The notes below the pieces were generated by a model. That model saw nothing but the letters and a program-made list of their open reading frames with translations. It was not told where the DNA came from and made no database searches. This document shows positions 48,877 through 58,050 of a stretch of DNA of 64,000 bases, piece after piece. Source of the DNA: Roseibacterium beibuensis (GTDB lineage Bacteria; Pseudomonadota; Alphaproteobacteria; Rhodobacterales; Rhodobacteraceae); NCBI RefSeq assembly GCF_039542305.1, contig NZ_BAABHW010000004.1, positions 289,400-353,399 of the forward strand, given 5' to 3'. Position 1 is the first letter of the stretch. Each line of letters opens with the position of its first letter. The position numbers and the translations under genes were made by a program.

Positions 48877-49687
48877 GATCTGCCCTCCCGGGCGAGACGG
48901 ACCTCAGGTCCGCGCCGGAAATCTCGGCGGACGTGACGAGGGTTTCGATGAACTCACGGGCCGCGCGGACCCAGGATGCCTTTTCCATCGCATCCGCGAT
49001 TTTCTGCCTCACCGCGTCGAAGGGCAGAACCGCGCCCGTGGCCACCGCATCCATGCGGATGATGTGCCAGCCGTGCCGGGTCGGAACCGGGTCGGCGGTG
49101 ATCTCGCCCTCGGGCAGGGTGCGCAGGGCGGCCTCGAATTCCGGCACTGTATCGCCGGGGTTCAACTGACCCAGTGCGCCGCCACTGGCCTTGGAAGTGC
49201 AGTCGCTCGCCTTTTCCGCCAGCCGGGCAAAGCCGCTAGGGTCGGCAAGGGCGCGCCCCGTCAGGTCCACGGCACGGGCATGGGCCGCGCGGCGCGCGGT
49301 CTCGTCGCGCGGATCGCAGGCGATGAGGATATGCGACACTTCCCACAGGGGTGGCGCACGGAAGCGGAGCGGGTCCCGCTCCCACTCGGCAAGGATCTTC
49401 GCCTCGGTCGGGGGCGTGACAGATACCACCTGATCGAGAAGGCCCCGGATCAGGGCCTCCTCCTCGGTCTCGATGCGGCCGGGGCCGAGTTCCTGAACAC
49501 GCGCCTCGATCCCGCGGGCCCGCGCCTCCTGCAAGAGAAGTGTCCGCACCGCGATGGCATTGGCTGCCTTGCGCCAGGCCACGCCGGGTTTGCCACGGGG
49601 CGCGTCGTGGTTCTGGGCCTCGGCCGCGACCTGCGCGGAGGGCACCGTTTCACCATTGACGACGAGATCGGGAAAGAGCGCGGTCAT
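48857..49687 (-). CDS. PpiC/parvulin-type peptidyl-prolyl isomerase (NifM-like) of the nar operon
   Basis: 276 aa. A helical N-terminal region (residues 1-115) is followed by a parvulin rotamase domain (VSHILIACDP, SKASGGALGQLNPGDTVPEFE region, VPTRHGWHIIRMD). No signal peptide, so cytoplasmic like NifM and unlike periplasmic SurA. It lies 5 bp after narI and overlaps the hemerythrin gene by 20 bp. A role in maturation of the nitrate reductase is inferred from this position. Confidence 0.88.
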   Translation of the reverse strand: MTALFPDLVVNGETVPSAQVAAEAQNHDAPRGKPGVAWRKAANAIAVRTLLLQEARARGIEARVQELGPGRIETEEEALIRGLLDQVVSVTPPTEAKILAEWERDPLRFRAPPLWEVSHILIACDPRDETARRAAHARAVDLTGRALADPSGFARLAEKASDCTSKASGGALGQLNPGDTVPEFEAALRTLPEGEITADPVPTRHGWHIIRMDAVATGAVLPFDAVRQKIADAMEKASWVRAAREFIETLVTSAEISGADLRSVSPGRADHEPQHH

Positions 49688-49692
49688 CGGCC

Positions 49693-50484
49693 CTACTCCG
49701 CCGGGGTGGGCGTGGACTCGGGTGTCTTGGCCGACTGCGGCGGCCTTGCAACCATGTGCGCCGCGGGCAGCACGTTGCGCCGCTGCGACAGAGGCACCTG
49801 GCGGCGCGAGCGCACCACCTGGTAGCCCGTACGGCCGAAGAGGTATCGGAACGGCGCCGCGAAGCCCGACAGGATGTGCACCAATCGCGTGAAGGGGAAG
49901 ACCGCGATGATCAGAAGGCCCAGCACGATGTGTAGCTTGAACACCAGCGCCACGTCGGCGATGTGGCCCGCCGCCGCGCCGTCGAAGGTGAAGATCCCCT
50001 GCGCCCAGGCCATGAACTTTGTCATCTCGTGCCCGTCGAGATGCCCGAGCGAGACAAAGATCGTCCCCAGGCCCAGCACCAGTTGGCCGATGAGCATCAG
50101 AAGGATGGAGTTGTCCCAGAAGCTGGAGGTCTTGGCGATCCTCGGATCGGTCCAGCGGCGATGAAACAGCAGGATACCCCCGATCAGCGCGGCGACCCCC
50201 GCGACCCCGCCCGCGACCACGGCCAGCAGCTGCTTGGCGCCGTGGCTGATGCCAATGGCGTCGAAGAACCAGATCGGCGTGAGCAGACCCACGAGATGGC
50301 CGAAGAAGATCACCAGAACCCCGACATGGAACAGGACCGAGCCGAGGATCAGCTGCTTGCGCCGCAAGAGCTGCGAGGACGAGGTCTTCCACGTGAAGGG
50401 GTCACGCTCGTAGCGGGCGATAGAGCCCAGGATGCCGACCGCCAGCGCGATGTAGGGCAAGGTTCCGAAAAGAAACTGGTTCAT
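49693..50484 (-). CDS. narI: Respiratory nitrate reductase gamma subunit (cytochrome b)
   Basis: 263 aa from ATG 50484 (MNQFLFGTLPYIAL) with GGAGG 5 bases upstream. Five membrane spans and the His ligands of two b hemes (for example LFHVGVLVIFFGHLVG and VFKLHIVLGLL). The C terminus is about 35 residues longer than E. coli NarI, Pro/Arg-rich (RPPQSAKTPESTPTPAE). It takes electrons from quinol and passes them to NarH. Confidence 0.95.
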   Translation of the reverse strand: MNQFLFGTLPYIALAVGILGSIARYERDPFTWKTSSSQLLRRKQLILGSVLFHVGVLVIFFGHLVGLLTPIWFFDAIGISHGAKQLLAVVAGGVAGVAALIGGILLFHRRWTDPRIAKTSSFWDNSILLMLIGQLVLGLGTIFVSLGHLDGHEMTKFMAWAQGIFTFDGAAAGHIADVALVFKLHIVLGLLIIAVFPFTRLVHILSGFAAPFRYLFGRTGYQVVRSRRQVPLSQRRNVLPAAHMVARPPQSAKTPESTPTPAE

Positions 50485-50495
50485 GACATCCTCCG

Positions 50496-51206
50496 TCATT
50501 CAGCCGCGTGCGAGGCGGGTTCGGGGGTGATTGGGGTCTCCATGCGCGAAAGCATGTCGCGCACCTGCGGGCAGCCAGCATTGGGATCGGGACCGAAACG
50601 GACCTCGGTTTCCTCCCAGACCTTGTCGAGCGCCTCGAGGTCGTCGGGGTCGACCTCGGGCTCTTCCAGGAGCTCGGCCACGGCGGCCTTGTCGGCCTTG
50701 GCGCCCGAAAGCTGCAACAGGGCGGCGAACACGGCACCATATCCGCTTTCCCGCCGGACAAGCCGGGCGTTCAGCGCTTCCAGGATATGGGCCGCGTCCG
50801 CCAAGGTATCCTGCGCCTCCGCGAAGGGTCGGGTGGCCAGGAATTCGAGCAAGACCGGAAGATGGTCCGGCAACTCGCTCGTTGCGGGCTCGTAGCCCGC
50901 ATCCCGGTACATCTCGACCAAGCTGACCATCGCGCCCCCCCTGTCCCGGCTTTCGCCGTGGACATGTTCGAAGAGGTTGAGCGACAGAGTGCGCGACCGA
51001 TCGAAAAGCGCGACATATGTCTCTTGCAGCGTGTAGATGTCACCGATGGAGAGCGTCTCGAGCAGCGGGCGCAGCGCCCGCCGCCCCGCCGCGGTGATCC
51101 GGCTGTCGGCGACGAGAACGCCACCGATCTCGGGCATGGCCCGTTGCAGCTCGGGCGTCGGGTAGCTCAGGATCAGCGAGAATGCCTTGAGGGTGCGGTC
51201 CATCAT
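50496..51206 (-). CDS. narJ: Nitrate reductase molybdenum cofactor assembly chaperone
   Basis: 236 aa NarJ/TorD-family chaperone. N terminus MMDRTLKAFSLILSYPTPEL and the SLNLFEHVHGESRDRG motif near residue 77 are diagnostic. It helps Mo cofactor insertion into NarG before membrane docking on NarI and is not part of the final enzyme. The start overlaps the narH stop by 4 bp. Confidence 0.95.
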   Translation of the reverse strand: MMDRTLKAFSLILSYPTPELQRAMPEIGGVLVADSRITAAGRRALRPLLETLSIGDIYTLQETYVALFDRSRTLSLNLFEHVHGESRDRGGAMVSLVEMYRDAGYEPATSELPDHLPVLLEFLATRPFAEAQDTLADAAHILEALNARLVRRESGYGAVFAALLQLSGAKADKAAVAELLEEPEVDPDDLEALDKVWEETEVRFGPDPNAGCPQVRDMLSRMETPITPEPASHAAE

Positions 51207-52729
51207 GATTTCATCGCCTCCGGCATGTTGAGGGGCCGCCTGGCCTTGCCGAAGAGCGAGGCCTTGGACGTTCCCGTGGAGCAGCCGTTGCCATCGGTGA
51301 AACCGCAGCCGCCCTTGAGGTCATAGGCTTCCTCGACCTGTTCGCGGTGCGTCGTCGGGATGACGAAGCGGTCCTCGTAATCGGCCAGCGCCATAACCTT
51401 GTACATGTCCTCGATCACCCGACCGCTCAGGCCCACGCGCGCCGCGATCGCCTCGTCGCGGACCCCCTCGATGGTCTTGGTGCGCATGTAGGCGCGCATC
51501 GCCATCATCCGTTCCAGCGCGTTGACCACCGGTTCCTCGTCGCCCGCCGTCAGCATGTTGGCGAGGTATTTCACCGGGATGCGCAGGTCGCGGACGTTGG
51601 GCATGGCGTTTTCCATACCGATCTTGCCCGCCTCGGCGGCGTTCTGGATCGGGCTGAGCGGCGGGATGTACCACACCATGGGCAGCGTCCGGTATTCGGG
51701 ATGCAGCGGGAAGGCGACCTTCCACTCCATCGCCATCTTCCAGATCGGGCTTTCCTGCGCGGCCTTGATCCAGTCCTCGGGGATGCCGTCGGCGCGCGCC
51801 GTCTCGATCACCACCGGGTCACCGGGGTCGAGGAACACGTCGAGCTGCGCATCGTAGAGGTCGGTCGTCTTCTCGGCGCGCGCGGCTTCTTCGACCCGGT
51901 CGGCATCGTACAGCATCACGCCGAGATAACGGATGCGCCCGACGCAGGTTTCCGAGCAGACCGTCGGGTTGCCGCTTTCGATCCGGGGATAGCAGAGCGT
52001 GCACTTCTCCGACTTGCCCGTGGACCAGTTGTAATAGACCTTTTTGTAGGGGCAGCCCGAGACGCACATCCGCCAGCCGCGGCATTTCTCCTGGTCGATC
52101 AGGACGATACCGTCCTCTTCGCGCTTGTAGATCGCACCCGACGGGCACGACGCGGCGCAAGCCGGGTTCAGGCAGTGCTCGCACAGCCGGGGGAGATACA
52201 TCATGAAGGTGTTCTCGTATTCCCCATAGATCTGCTTCTGCACCCCCTCGAAGTTGTAGTCGGCCGAGCGTTTGGAGAATTCGCCGCCCAGGATCTCCTC
52301 CCAGTTCGGGCCTTTCTCGATCTTCTCGATCCGCTCGCCGGTGATCTTGGAATAGGGGCGCGCCGTGGGGAACGCCTCCATCTCCGGGGCCGATTTCAGG
52401 TGATCGTGGTCGAAATCGAACGGCTCGTAGTAATCGTCGATCTCGGGCAGGTCGGGATTGGCGAAGATGTTGGAAAGAATCCGCCACTTGCTGCCCTGCT
52501 TGGGCTGAAGCTTGCCAGATTTCGTCCGTTCCCAGCCGCCGTTCCAGCGCGCCTGGTTTTCCCAGTCGGTCGGGTAGCCGGTGCCCGGCTTCGTCTCGAC
52601 GTTGTTGAACCAGGCGTATTCGACACCGTCGCGCGTGGTCCACACGTTCTTGCAGGTGACAGAGCACGTGTGACACCCGATGCATTTATCGAGGTTCAGC
52701 ACCATGCCGATTTGCGCACGAACTCTCAT
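51203..52729 (-). CDS. narH: Respiratory nitrate reductase beta subunit (iron-sulfur)
   Basis: 508 aa. Four cysteine clusters for three [4Fe-4S] and one [3Fe-4S] centre: C16, C19, C22, C26 (CIGCHTCSVTCKNVW), the CEHCLNPACAASCPSG group near residue 185, and CRGWRMCVSGCPYKKVYYNW, in which Trp replaces Cys as in known NarH proteins. The order and length match E. coli NarH. Coupled to narG by a 4 bp overlap. Confidence 0.97.
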   Translation of the reverse strand: MRVRAQIGMVLNLDKCIGCHTCSVTCKNVWTTRDGVEYAWFNNVETKPGTGYPTDWENQARWNGGWERTKSGKLQPKQGSKWRILSNIFANPDLPEIDDYYEPFDFDHDHLKSAPEMEAFPTARPYSKITGERIEKIEKGPNWEEILGGEFSKRSADYNFEGVQKQIYGEYENTFMMYLPRLCEHCLNPACAASCPSGAIYKREEDGIVLIDQEKCRGWRMCVSGCPYKKVYYNWSTGKSEKCTLCYPRIESGNPTVCSETCVGRIRYLGVMLYDADRVEEAARAEKTTDLYDAQLDVFLDPGDPVVIETARADGIPEDWIKAAQESPIWKMAMEWKVAFPLHPEYRTLPMVWYIPPLSPIQNAAEAGKIGMENAMPNVRDLRIPVKYLANMLTAGDEEPVVNALERMMAMRAYMRTKTIEGVRDEAIAARVGLSGRVIEDMYKVMALADYEDRFVIPTTHREQVEEAYDLKGGCGFTDGNGCSTGTSKASLFGKARRPLNMPEAMKS

Positions 52730-55700
52730 TCCGCTGCCTCCTTCTCGGTCGCGGGACGGTCGAGCCAGTCGACCTTCTGCATTTTCCGCACGATGACGAA
52801 TTCGTCCCGGTTCGCGCCGACGGTTCCGTAATAGTTGAAGCCATAGGCCTGGTGGGCGTAGCCGCCGATCATGTGCGTGGGCTTAAGCGTGGCGCGGGTA
52901 ACGGAGTTGTGGATGCCCCCGCGCTTGCCGGTCTTCTCGGAACCCGGTGTGTTCACGATCTTTTCCTGGGCGTGATACATGAAGGTCGTTCCGTCCTTCA
53001 TGCGCTGGCTGACCACGGCCCGGGCCGTGAGCGCGCCGTTCACGTTGTAAAGCTCGACCCAGTCGTTATCGACGATCCCCGCCCTCGCCGCGTCGTTCTC
53101 GGAGATCCAGATCACCGGACCGCCGCGGTTGAGCGTCAGCATCAAGAGGTTGTCGGAATAGGTCGAGTGGATGCCCCATTTCTGGTGTGGAGTGATGAAG
53201 TTCAGCACCACGTGGGGGGCGTTGTCGCGGGCGTCGGTGTTGACCTCGGCGGTTATCGTTTTCAGATCGACCGGAGGCCGGTAGGACATGAAGCCCTCAC
53301 CGAACGCCCGCATCCACAAGTGATCCTGATAGAGCTGTTGGCGTCCCGTGAGCGTCCGCCAGGGGATCAGTTCATGGACGTTGGTGTAGCCCGCGTTATA
53401 GCTGACCTTCTCGCTCTCGATGCCCGACCATGTGGGTGAGGAGATGATCTTGCGGGGCTGCGCCGCGATGTCGTGGAAGCGGATCTTCTGGTGATGCTCA
53501 CCCTCGGCCAGATGCGCGTGCGCGCGGCCTGTGCCCTCGCTCAGCGCTTCCCAGGCCTTCACGGCAACATTGCCGTTGGTCTCGGGCGCCAGCATCAGGA
53601 TGACCTCGCAGGCGTCGATCGCCGTCTCGATCTTGGGCCGTCCTTTCGCGGCTCCGTCCTGTTTCACACCGTTCAGCGCGGCAAGGCCGTCGATCTCCTC
53701 CTGCGTATTCCACGAGATGCCCTTGCCGCCGTTGCCGAGCTTGTCCATGAGCGGACCGAGCGCGGTGAAGCGGTCGTAGATCGCGGTATAATCCCGCTCG
53801 ACCGGCACGAAGGCCGGTGCGGTCTTGCCCGGAATGAGGTCGCATTCGCCCTTCTTCCAGTCCCGCACCTGGTCCTGCGCGATCTCGGCCGGCATGTCGT
53901 GCAGTAGCGGCAGCGCGACGATGTCGGTCTCTACACCCAGGATTTCCGGCGCAACCTCCTGCACCTTCTTGGCGATGGCCTTGAAGATTTCGAAGTCGGA
54001 CTTGCTCTCGTAGGCCGGGTCCACCGCCGCTTGCAGCGGGTGGATGAACGGGTGCATGTCCGACGTGTTCATGTCGTCCTTTTCGTACCAACTGGCCGTC
54101 GGCAGAACGATGTCGGCATAGACCGCCGTGGTGGACATACGGAAGTCGATGGTCACGAGTAGGTCGAGTTTGCCCTCGGGGGCCTTGTCGTGCCACCTGG
54201 CTTCCTTGGGCAGCGCCCTGCCCTCCTGCCCCAGGTCACGGCCCAGAACGCCGTGATCGGTGCCCAAGAGGTGCTTGAGGAAATATTCGTGCCCCTTGCC
54301 CGAGGACCCCAGCAGGTTCGAGCGCCATACGAACAGGTTTCGCGGCCAGTTCGCCGGATCGTCCGGGTCTTCGCAGGCCATCTCCAGCCTGCCGGCCTTC
54401 AGCTCCTGCGCGACATAGGCGGGGATCTCCATGCCTGCGGCCTTGGCGGCCTTCGCCACCTCCAGCGGGTTGGTCTTGAGCTGGGGGGCCGACGGCAACC
54501 AGCCCATGCGCTCGGCACGAATGTTGTAGTCGATCAGGCTGATGTCCCAATCGCCCTCGGGTGCCGTCGGAGACAGGATTTCCTGCGCCGTCAGCGTCTC
54601 GTAGCGCCATTGGTCGGTGTGGGCATACCACGCGCTGGTCGAGTTCATGTGCCGCGGCGGGCGGCCCCAGTCGAGCGCGAAGGCCAGGGGCGCCCAGCCC
54701 GTCTGCGGACGCAGCTTTTCCTGCCCCACGTAATGCGCCCAGCCGCCACCGGACTGCCCGACGCAGCCGCACATCACCAGCATGTTGATGACGCCGCGAT
54801 AGTTCATGTCCATGTGGTACCAGTGGTTCATCGCCGCCCCGATGATGACCATGGCCTTGCCCTGGGTCTTCTCGGCGGTGTCGGCGAATTCACGGGCAAC
54901 ATGGGCGATCTTGTCGGCGGGAACGCCGGTGATCTTCTCGGCCCAGGCGGGGGTGCCCGGCACATCCTCGTCATAGGACCTGGCGACCCAATCGCCGCCC
55001 AGCCCCCGGTCGAGACCGTAGTTGGCACAAAACAGGTCGAAGACCGTGGCGACCAGCACCTCGCCCTCGACCGTCTGCACGCGCTTGACGGGCACGTTCT
55101 TGGTCAGGATGTCGGGGCGCGTGTCGCCGGTGGTGAAGGCCTCGGTCGCGGCCCCGCCGAAATAGGGGAAGTCGACGCCGCGGATGTCATCGTGATCATC
55201 GTCGAGGATCAGAGACATCTGGAGCCGGGCATCCTTGCCGTCGGCCTTTTCCTCCAGGTTCCACTCGCCCTTCTCGCCCCAGCGGTAGCCGATGGAACCG
55301 TTGGGCGAGGCAAGCGTACCGCTCTCCTCGTCGAAGGCCACGGTCTTCCACTCGGGGTTGTTGTCTTCGCCGAGCCTGTTGTCGAGATCGGCGGCACGCA
55401 GGAAACGGCCGGGCACGAGAGCGCCGTCCTTTTCCTCGAGCCGGACGAGCATCGGCATGTCGGAATACTTGCGGCAGTACTCCTCGAAATACTCGACCTG
55501 CCGGTCGATGTGGAACTCGCGCAGGATGACGTGGCCAAAGGCCATGGCGAGTGCGGCGTCGGTGCCCTGCTTCACGTTCAGCCAGACATCGGCGAACTTG
55601 GAGGCTTCCGAATAATCGGGGCAGATGACGGCAGACTTCGTGCCCTTGTAGCGCACCTCGGTGTAGAAATGCGCATCCGGCGTCCGCGTCTGCGGCACGT

Positions 55701-56466
55701 TCGAGCCCCAGAGCAACAGGTAGCTGGAATTGTACCAGTCAGCCGATTCCGGCACGTCCGTCTGTTCGCCCCAGGTCATCGGCGAGGCGGGCGGCAGGTC
55801 GCAATACCAATCATAGAAGGACATGCAGACGCCGCCCATCAGCGACAGGTAGCGCGAGCCCGCGGCGTAGCTGACCATCGACATGGCCGGGATCGGCGAG
55901 AAGCCGAAGATGCGGTCAGGCCCATAGGTCTTGGCGGTGTAGGCGTTGGCGGCGGCGGTGATCTCGGTCGCCTCGTCCCAGGTGGCGCGCACGAAACCGC
56001 CCGAGCCGCGCCTGGTCGTGTAGGAGGCGCGCAGGATCGGGTCGGTCTGGATCGCGGTCCAGGCCTCGATCGGCGATTTGGTCTGACGCATCTGGCGCCA
56101 AAGTTTCATCAGCCGGCCGCGGATCAGCGGGGTCTTCACCCGGTTCGCGGAATAGAGGTACCAGCTGTAGGAGGCGCCGCGCGCGCAGCCGCGGGGCTCG
56201 TGGTTGGGCAGGTCGGGGCGCGTGCGGGGGTAATCCGTCTGCTGCGTTTCCCAGGTGACGATACCGGACTTGACGTAGATCTTCCACGAACACGAGCCGG
56301 TGCAGTTCACCCCATGCGTCGAGCGGACGACCTTGTCGTGGCGCCAGCGGTTTCTGTAGGTGTCTTCCCAGGCGCGGTCCTCGTTCGTGACCTGACCGTG
56401 ACCGTTTGAGAACGTCTCCAGCTTGTTCGACTGGAGGAAGTTCAATCTGTCGAGCAGGTGGCTCAT
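52726..56466 (-). CDS. narG: Respiratory nitrate reductase alpha subunit (catalytic, bis-MGD)
   Basis: 1246 aa. His51, Cys55, Cys59 and Cys94 (HGVNCTGSCSW ... EPRGCARGAS) correspond to the FS0 cluster ligands of E. coli NarG, and Asp223 (YDWYCDLPP) to the molybdenum ligand. Long stretches such as HWYHMDMNYRG and AFALDWGRP agree with NarG. No twin-arginine signal of the exported type is seen, so the active site faces the cytoplasm. First structural gene after the transporters in the leftward operon. Confidence 0.98.
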   Translation of the reverse strand: MSHLLDRLNFLQSNKLETFSNGHGQVTNEDRAWEDTYRNRWRHDKVVRSTHGVNCTGSCSWKIYVKSGIVTWETQQTDYPRTRPDLPNHEPRGCARGASYSWYLYSANRVKTPLIRGRLMKLWRQMRQTKSPIEAWTAIQTDPILRASYTTRRGSGGFVRATWDEATEITAAANAYTAKTYGPDRIFGFSPIPAMSMVSYAAGSRYLSLMGGVCMSFYDWYCDLPPASPMTWGEQTDVPESADWYNSSYLLLWGSNVPQTRTPDAHFYTEVRYKGTKSAVICPDYSEASKFADVWLNVKQGTDAALAMAFGHVILREFHIDRQVEYFEEYCRKYSDMPMLVRLEEKDGALVPGRFLRAADLDNRLGEDNNPEWKTVAFDEESGTLASPNGSIGYRWGEKGEWNLEEKADGKDARLQMSLILDDDHDDIRGVDFPYFGGAATEAFTTGDTRPDILTKNVPVKRVQTVEGEVLVATVFDLFCANYGLDRGLGGDWVARSYDEDVPGTPAWAEKITGVPADKIAHVAREFADTAEKTQGKAMVIIGAAMNHWYHMDMNYRGVINMLVMCGCVGQSGGGWAHYVGQEKLRPQTGWAPLAFALDWGRPPRHMNSTSAWYAHTDQWRYETLTAQEILSPTAPEGDWDISLIDYNIRAERMGWLPSAPQLKTNPLEVAKAAKAAGMEIPAYVAQELKAGRLEMACEDPDDPANWPRNLFVWRSNLLGSSGKGHEYFLKHLLGTDHGVLGRDLGQEGRALPKEARWHDKAPEGKLDLLVTIDFRMSTTAVYADIVLPTASWYEKDDMNTSDMHPFIHPLQAAVDPAYESKSDFEIFKAIAKKVQEVAPEILGVETDIVALPLLHDMPAEIAQDQVRDWKKGECDLIPGKTAPAFVPVERDYTAIYDRFTALGPLMDKLGNGGKGISWNTQEEIDGLAALNGVKQDGAAKGRPKIETAIDACEVILMLAPETNGNVAVKAWEALSEGTGRAHAHLAEGEHHQKIRFHDIAAQPRKIISSPTWSGIESEKVSYNAGYTNVHELIPWRTLTGRQQLYQDHLWMRAFGEGFMSYRPPVDLKTITAEVNTDARDNAPHVVLNFITPHQKWGIHSTYSDNLLMLTLNRGGPVIWISENDAARAGIVDNDWVELYNVNGALTARAVVSQRMKDGTTFMYHAQEKIVNTPGSEKTGKRGGIHNSVTRATLKPTHMIGGYAHQAYGFNYYGTVGANRDEFVIVRKMQKVDWLDRPATEKEAAE

Positions 56467-56492
56467 CTCAAACTCTCCTTGAGGGGCTGCCG

Positions 56493-56521
56493 TGCGCGCC
56501 GCGGATCGGCTGCGGCGCGCA
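56493..56521 (-). promoter_or_regulatory. Hairpin between narK2 and narG
   Basis: A perfect 10 bp stem, TGCGCGCCGC (56493-56502) with GCGGCGCGCA (56512-56521) and a 9-base loop, in the 69 bp gap. No T tract follows, so it is likely an mRNA processing or stability element that separates transporter and reductase expression. Confidence 0.55.
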
Positions 56522-56535
56522 ATGCGGTCAGGGGA

Positions 56536-57936
56536 TCAGCAGGGCACCGGGGCGCCCTTGCGGGTGTAGTAGAACCAGGTCACGACCACGCAGAGCGCGT
56601 AGAAGCCGAGGAAGGCCCAGAGCGCCGCGTGGGGGCTGCCGGTCATGGCGATCGAAGTGCCGTAGCTTTTCGGGATGAAGAAGGCGCCATAGGCCGCGAT
56701 GGCCGAGGTGAAGGCGATGATGGCAGCCGACTCACGCTCGATCGTGCGCTGCATCTGCGCCGCCTCCAGCTTGGGCATGAGGCGCGGGATTTCCTGCTTC
56801 ATGATCGAGGGGATCATCTGGAAGGTCGACGCATTGCCCACGCCGGTCAGGAAGAAGAGCGCCATGAAGCAGGCGAAGAAGCCCCAGAAATTGCCATCCG
56901 CCGCCTCGGGCGTGGACGGCAGGAAGGCGATCACGCCATAGACCGCCGCGATCATGCCCAGGAACACCCAGAAGGTCACTCGGCCACCGCCGAACTTGTC
57001 GGACACCCAGCCGGTCGCCGAGCGGCTAAGCGCGCCGACGAGCGGGCCGAGGAAGGCGTATTTCAGCACGTCGACCTCGGGGAACTGGGTCCGCATCAGG
57101 AGCGGGAAGCCTGCGGCATAGCCGATGAACGACCCGAAGGTGCCGACATAGAGTACGCACATGATCCAGTTGTGGGAGCGTTTGAGGATCGACATCTGTT
57201 CGCCCACGCTGGCCTGCGCATCCGCGATATCGTTCATGCCGAACCAGGCGGCGATGGTGCCGACGACCAGGAAAGGCACCCAGATGAACCCCGCGTTCTG
57301 CAACCACAGCTGGCCGCCATCCGTCATCTGCTGCGGCTCACCGCCAAGGGCACCGAAGACGCCCATGGTGATCACCAGCGGCACGACGAACTGCATGACC
57401 GACACACCCAAATTGCCCAGGCCCGCATTCATCGCCAGCGCCTGGCCCTTTACCCTCTTGGGATAGAAATACGAGATGTTCGCCATGGAAGAGGCGAAGT
57501 TGCCACCGCCGAACCCGCACATCAGCGCGAGGATCAGGAAGGTGAAATAGCTCGTTTCGGGGTTCTGGATCGCGAAGCCGATGCCAAGCGCGGGCAGCAG
57601 CAGCGAAGCCGTGGAGATCGCCGTCCAGCGGCGTCCGCCGAAGACCGGGATCACGAAGCTGTAGACGATCCGCAGCGTAGCGCCCGAAAGGCCCGGCAGG
57701 GCCGCCAGCCAGAAGCGTTCTCCGACCGAGAAGTCGAAGCCGATGGCGGGCATCTTGGCCACGACAACCGACCACACCATCCAGACCGAGAAGGCCATGA
57801 GCAGGTTGGGAATCGAGATCCAGAGGTTGCGAGTTGCGATGGCCTTGCCCTTCTCGGCCCAGAACTGCGGGTCTTCGGGGCGCCAGTCGGTCAGCACGTG
57901 ACCGCTGCGGCCTGAGGGGTGATCCGTAATCGCCAT
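56536..57936 (-). CDS. Nitrate/nitrite MFS transporter NarK (NarK2-type)
   Basis: 466 aa from ATG 57936 (MAITDHPSGRSG) with GGAAG 5 bases upstream; an ATG at 57969 adds 11 residues of low quality. About 12 spans. The nitrate signature regions are GFGGGNFASSMANISYF and KGQALAMNAGLGNLGVS near residue 160, and TGVGNASTFQMIPSI in the second half. Probably a nitrate/nitrite antiporter supplying NarG. Confidence 0.9.
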   Translation of the reverse strand: MAITDHPSGRSGHVLTDWRPEDPQFWAEKGKAIATRNLWISIPNLLMAFSVWMVWSVVVAKMPAIGFDFSVGERFWLAALPGLSGATLRIVYSFVIPVFGGRRWTAISTASLLLPALGIGFAIQNPETSYFTFLILALMCGFGGGNFASSMANISYFYPKRVKGQALAMNAGLGNLGVSVMQFVVPLVITMGVFGALGGEPQQMTDGGQLWLQNAGFIWVPFLVVGTIAAWFGMNDIADAQASVGEQMSILKRSHNWIMCVLYVGTFGSFIGYAAGFPLLMRTQFPEVDVLKYAFLGPLVGALSRSATGWVSDKFGGGRVTFWVFLGMIAAVYGVIAFLPSTPEAADGNFWGFFACFMALFFLTGVGNASTFQMIPSIMKQEIPRLMPKLEAAQMQRTIERESAAIIAFTSAIAAYGAFFIPKSYGTSIAMTGSPHAALWAFLGFYALCVVVTWFYYTRKGAPVPC

Positions 57937-58007
57937 TTTCTCTTCCTTTCGGCGTGCACCAGCGTGCATTTTGCCAATCGGGTCGCGGAACGCGCCCGTT
58001 TGGGGGT

Positions 58008-58035
58008 GTTCCGGGCGGCTCCCCCCGCCCGGAAC
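58008..58035 (-). promoter_or_regulatory. Hairpin between the two narK genes
   Basis: A perfect 11 bp stem, GTTCCGGGCGG (58008-58018) with CCGCCCGGAAC (58025-58035) and a 6-base loop, in the 114 bp gap between narK1 and narK2. No T tract follows on the minus strand. It is probably an intercistronic stability element rather than a full terminator. Confidence 0.55.
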
Positions 58036-58050
58036 GTGATGTGCGATGAC

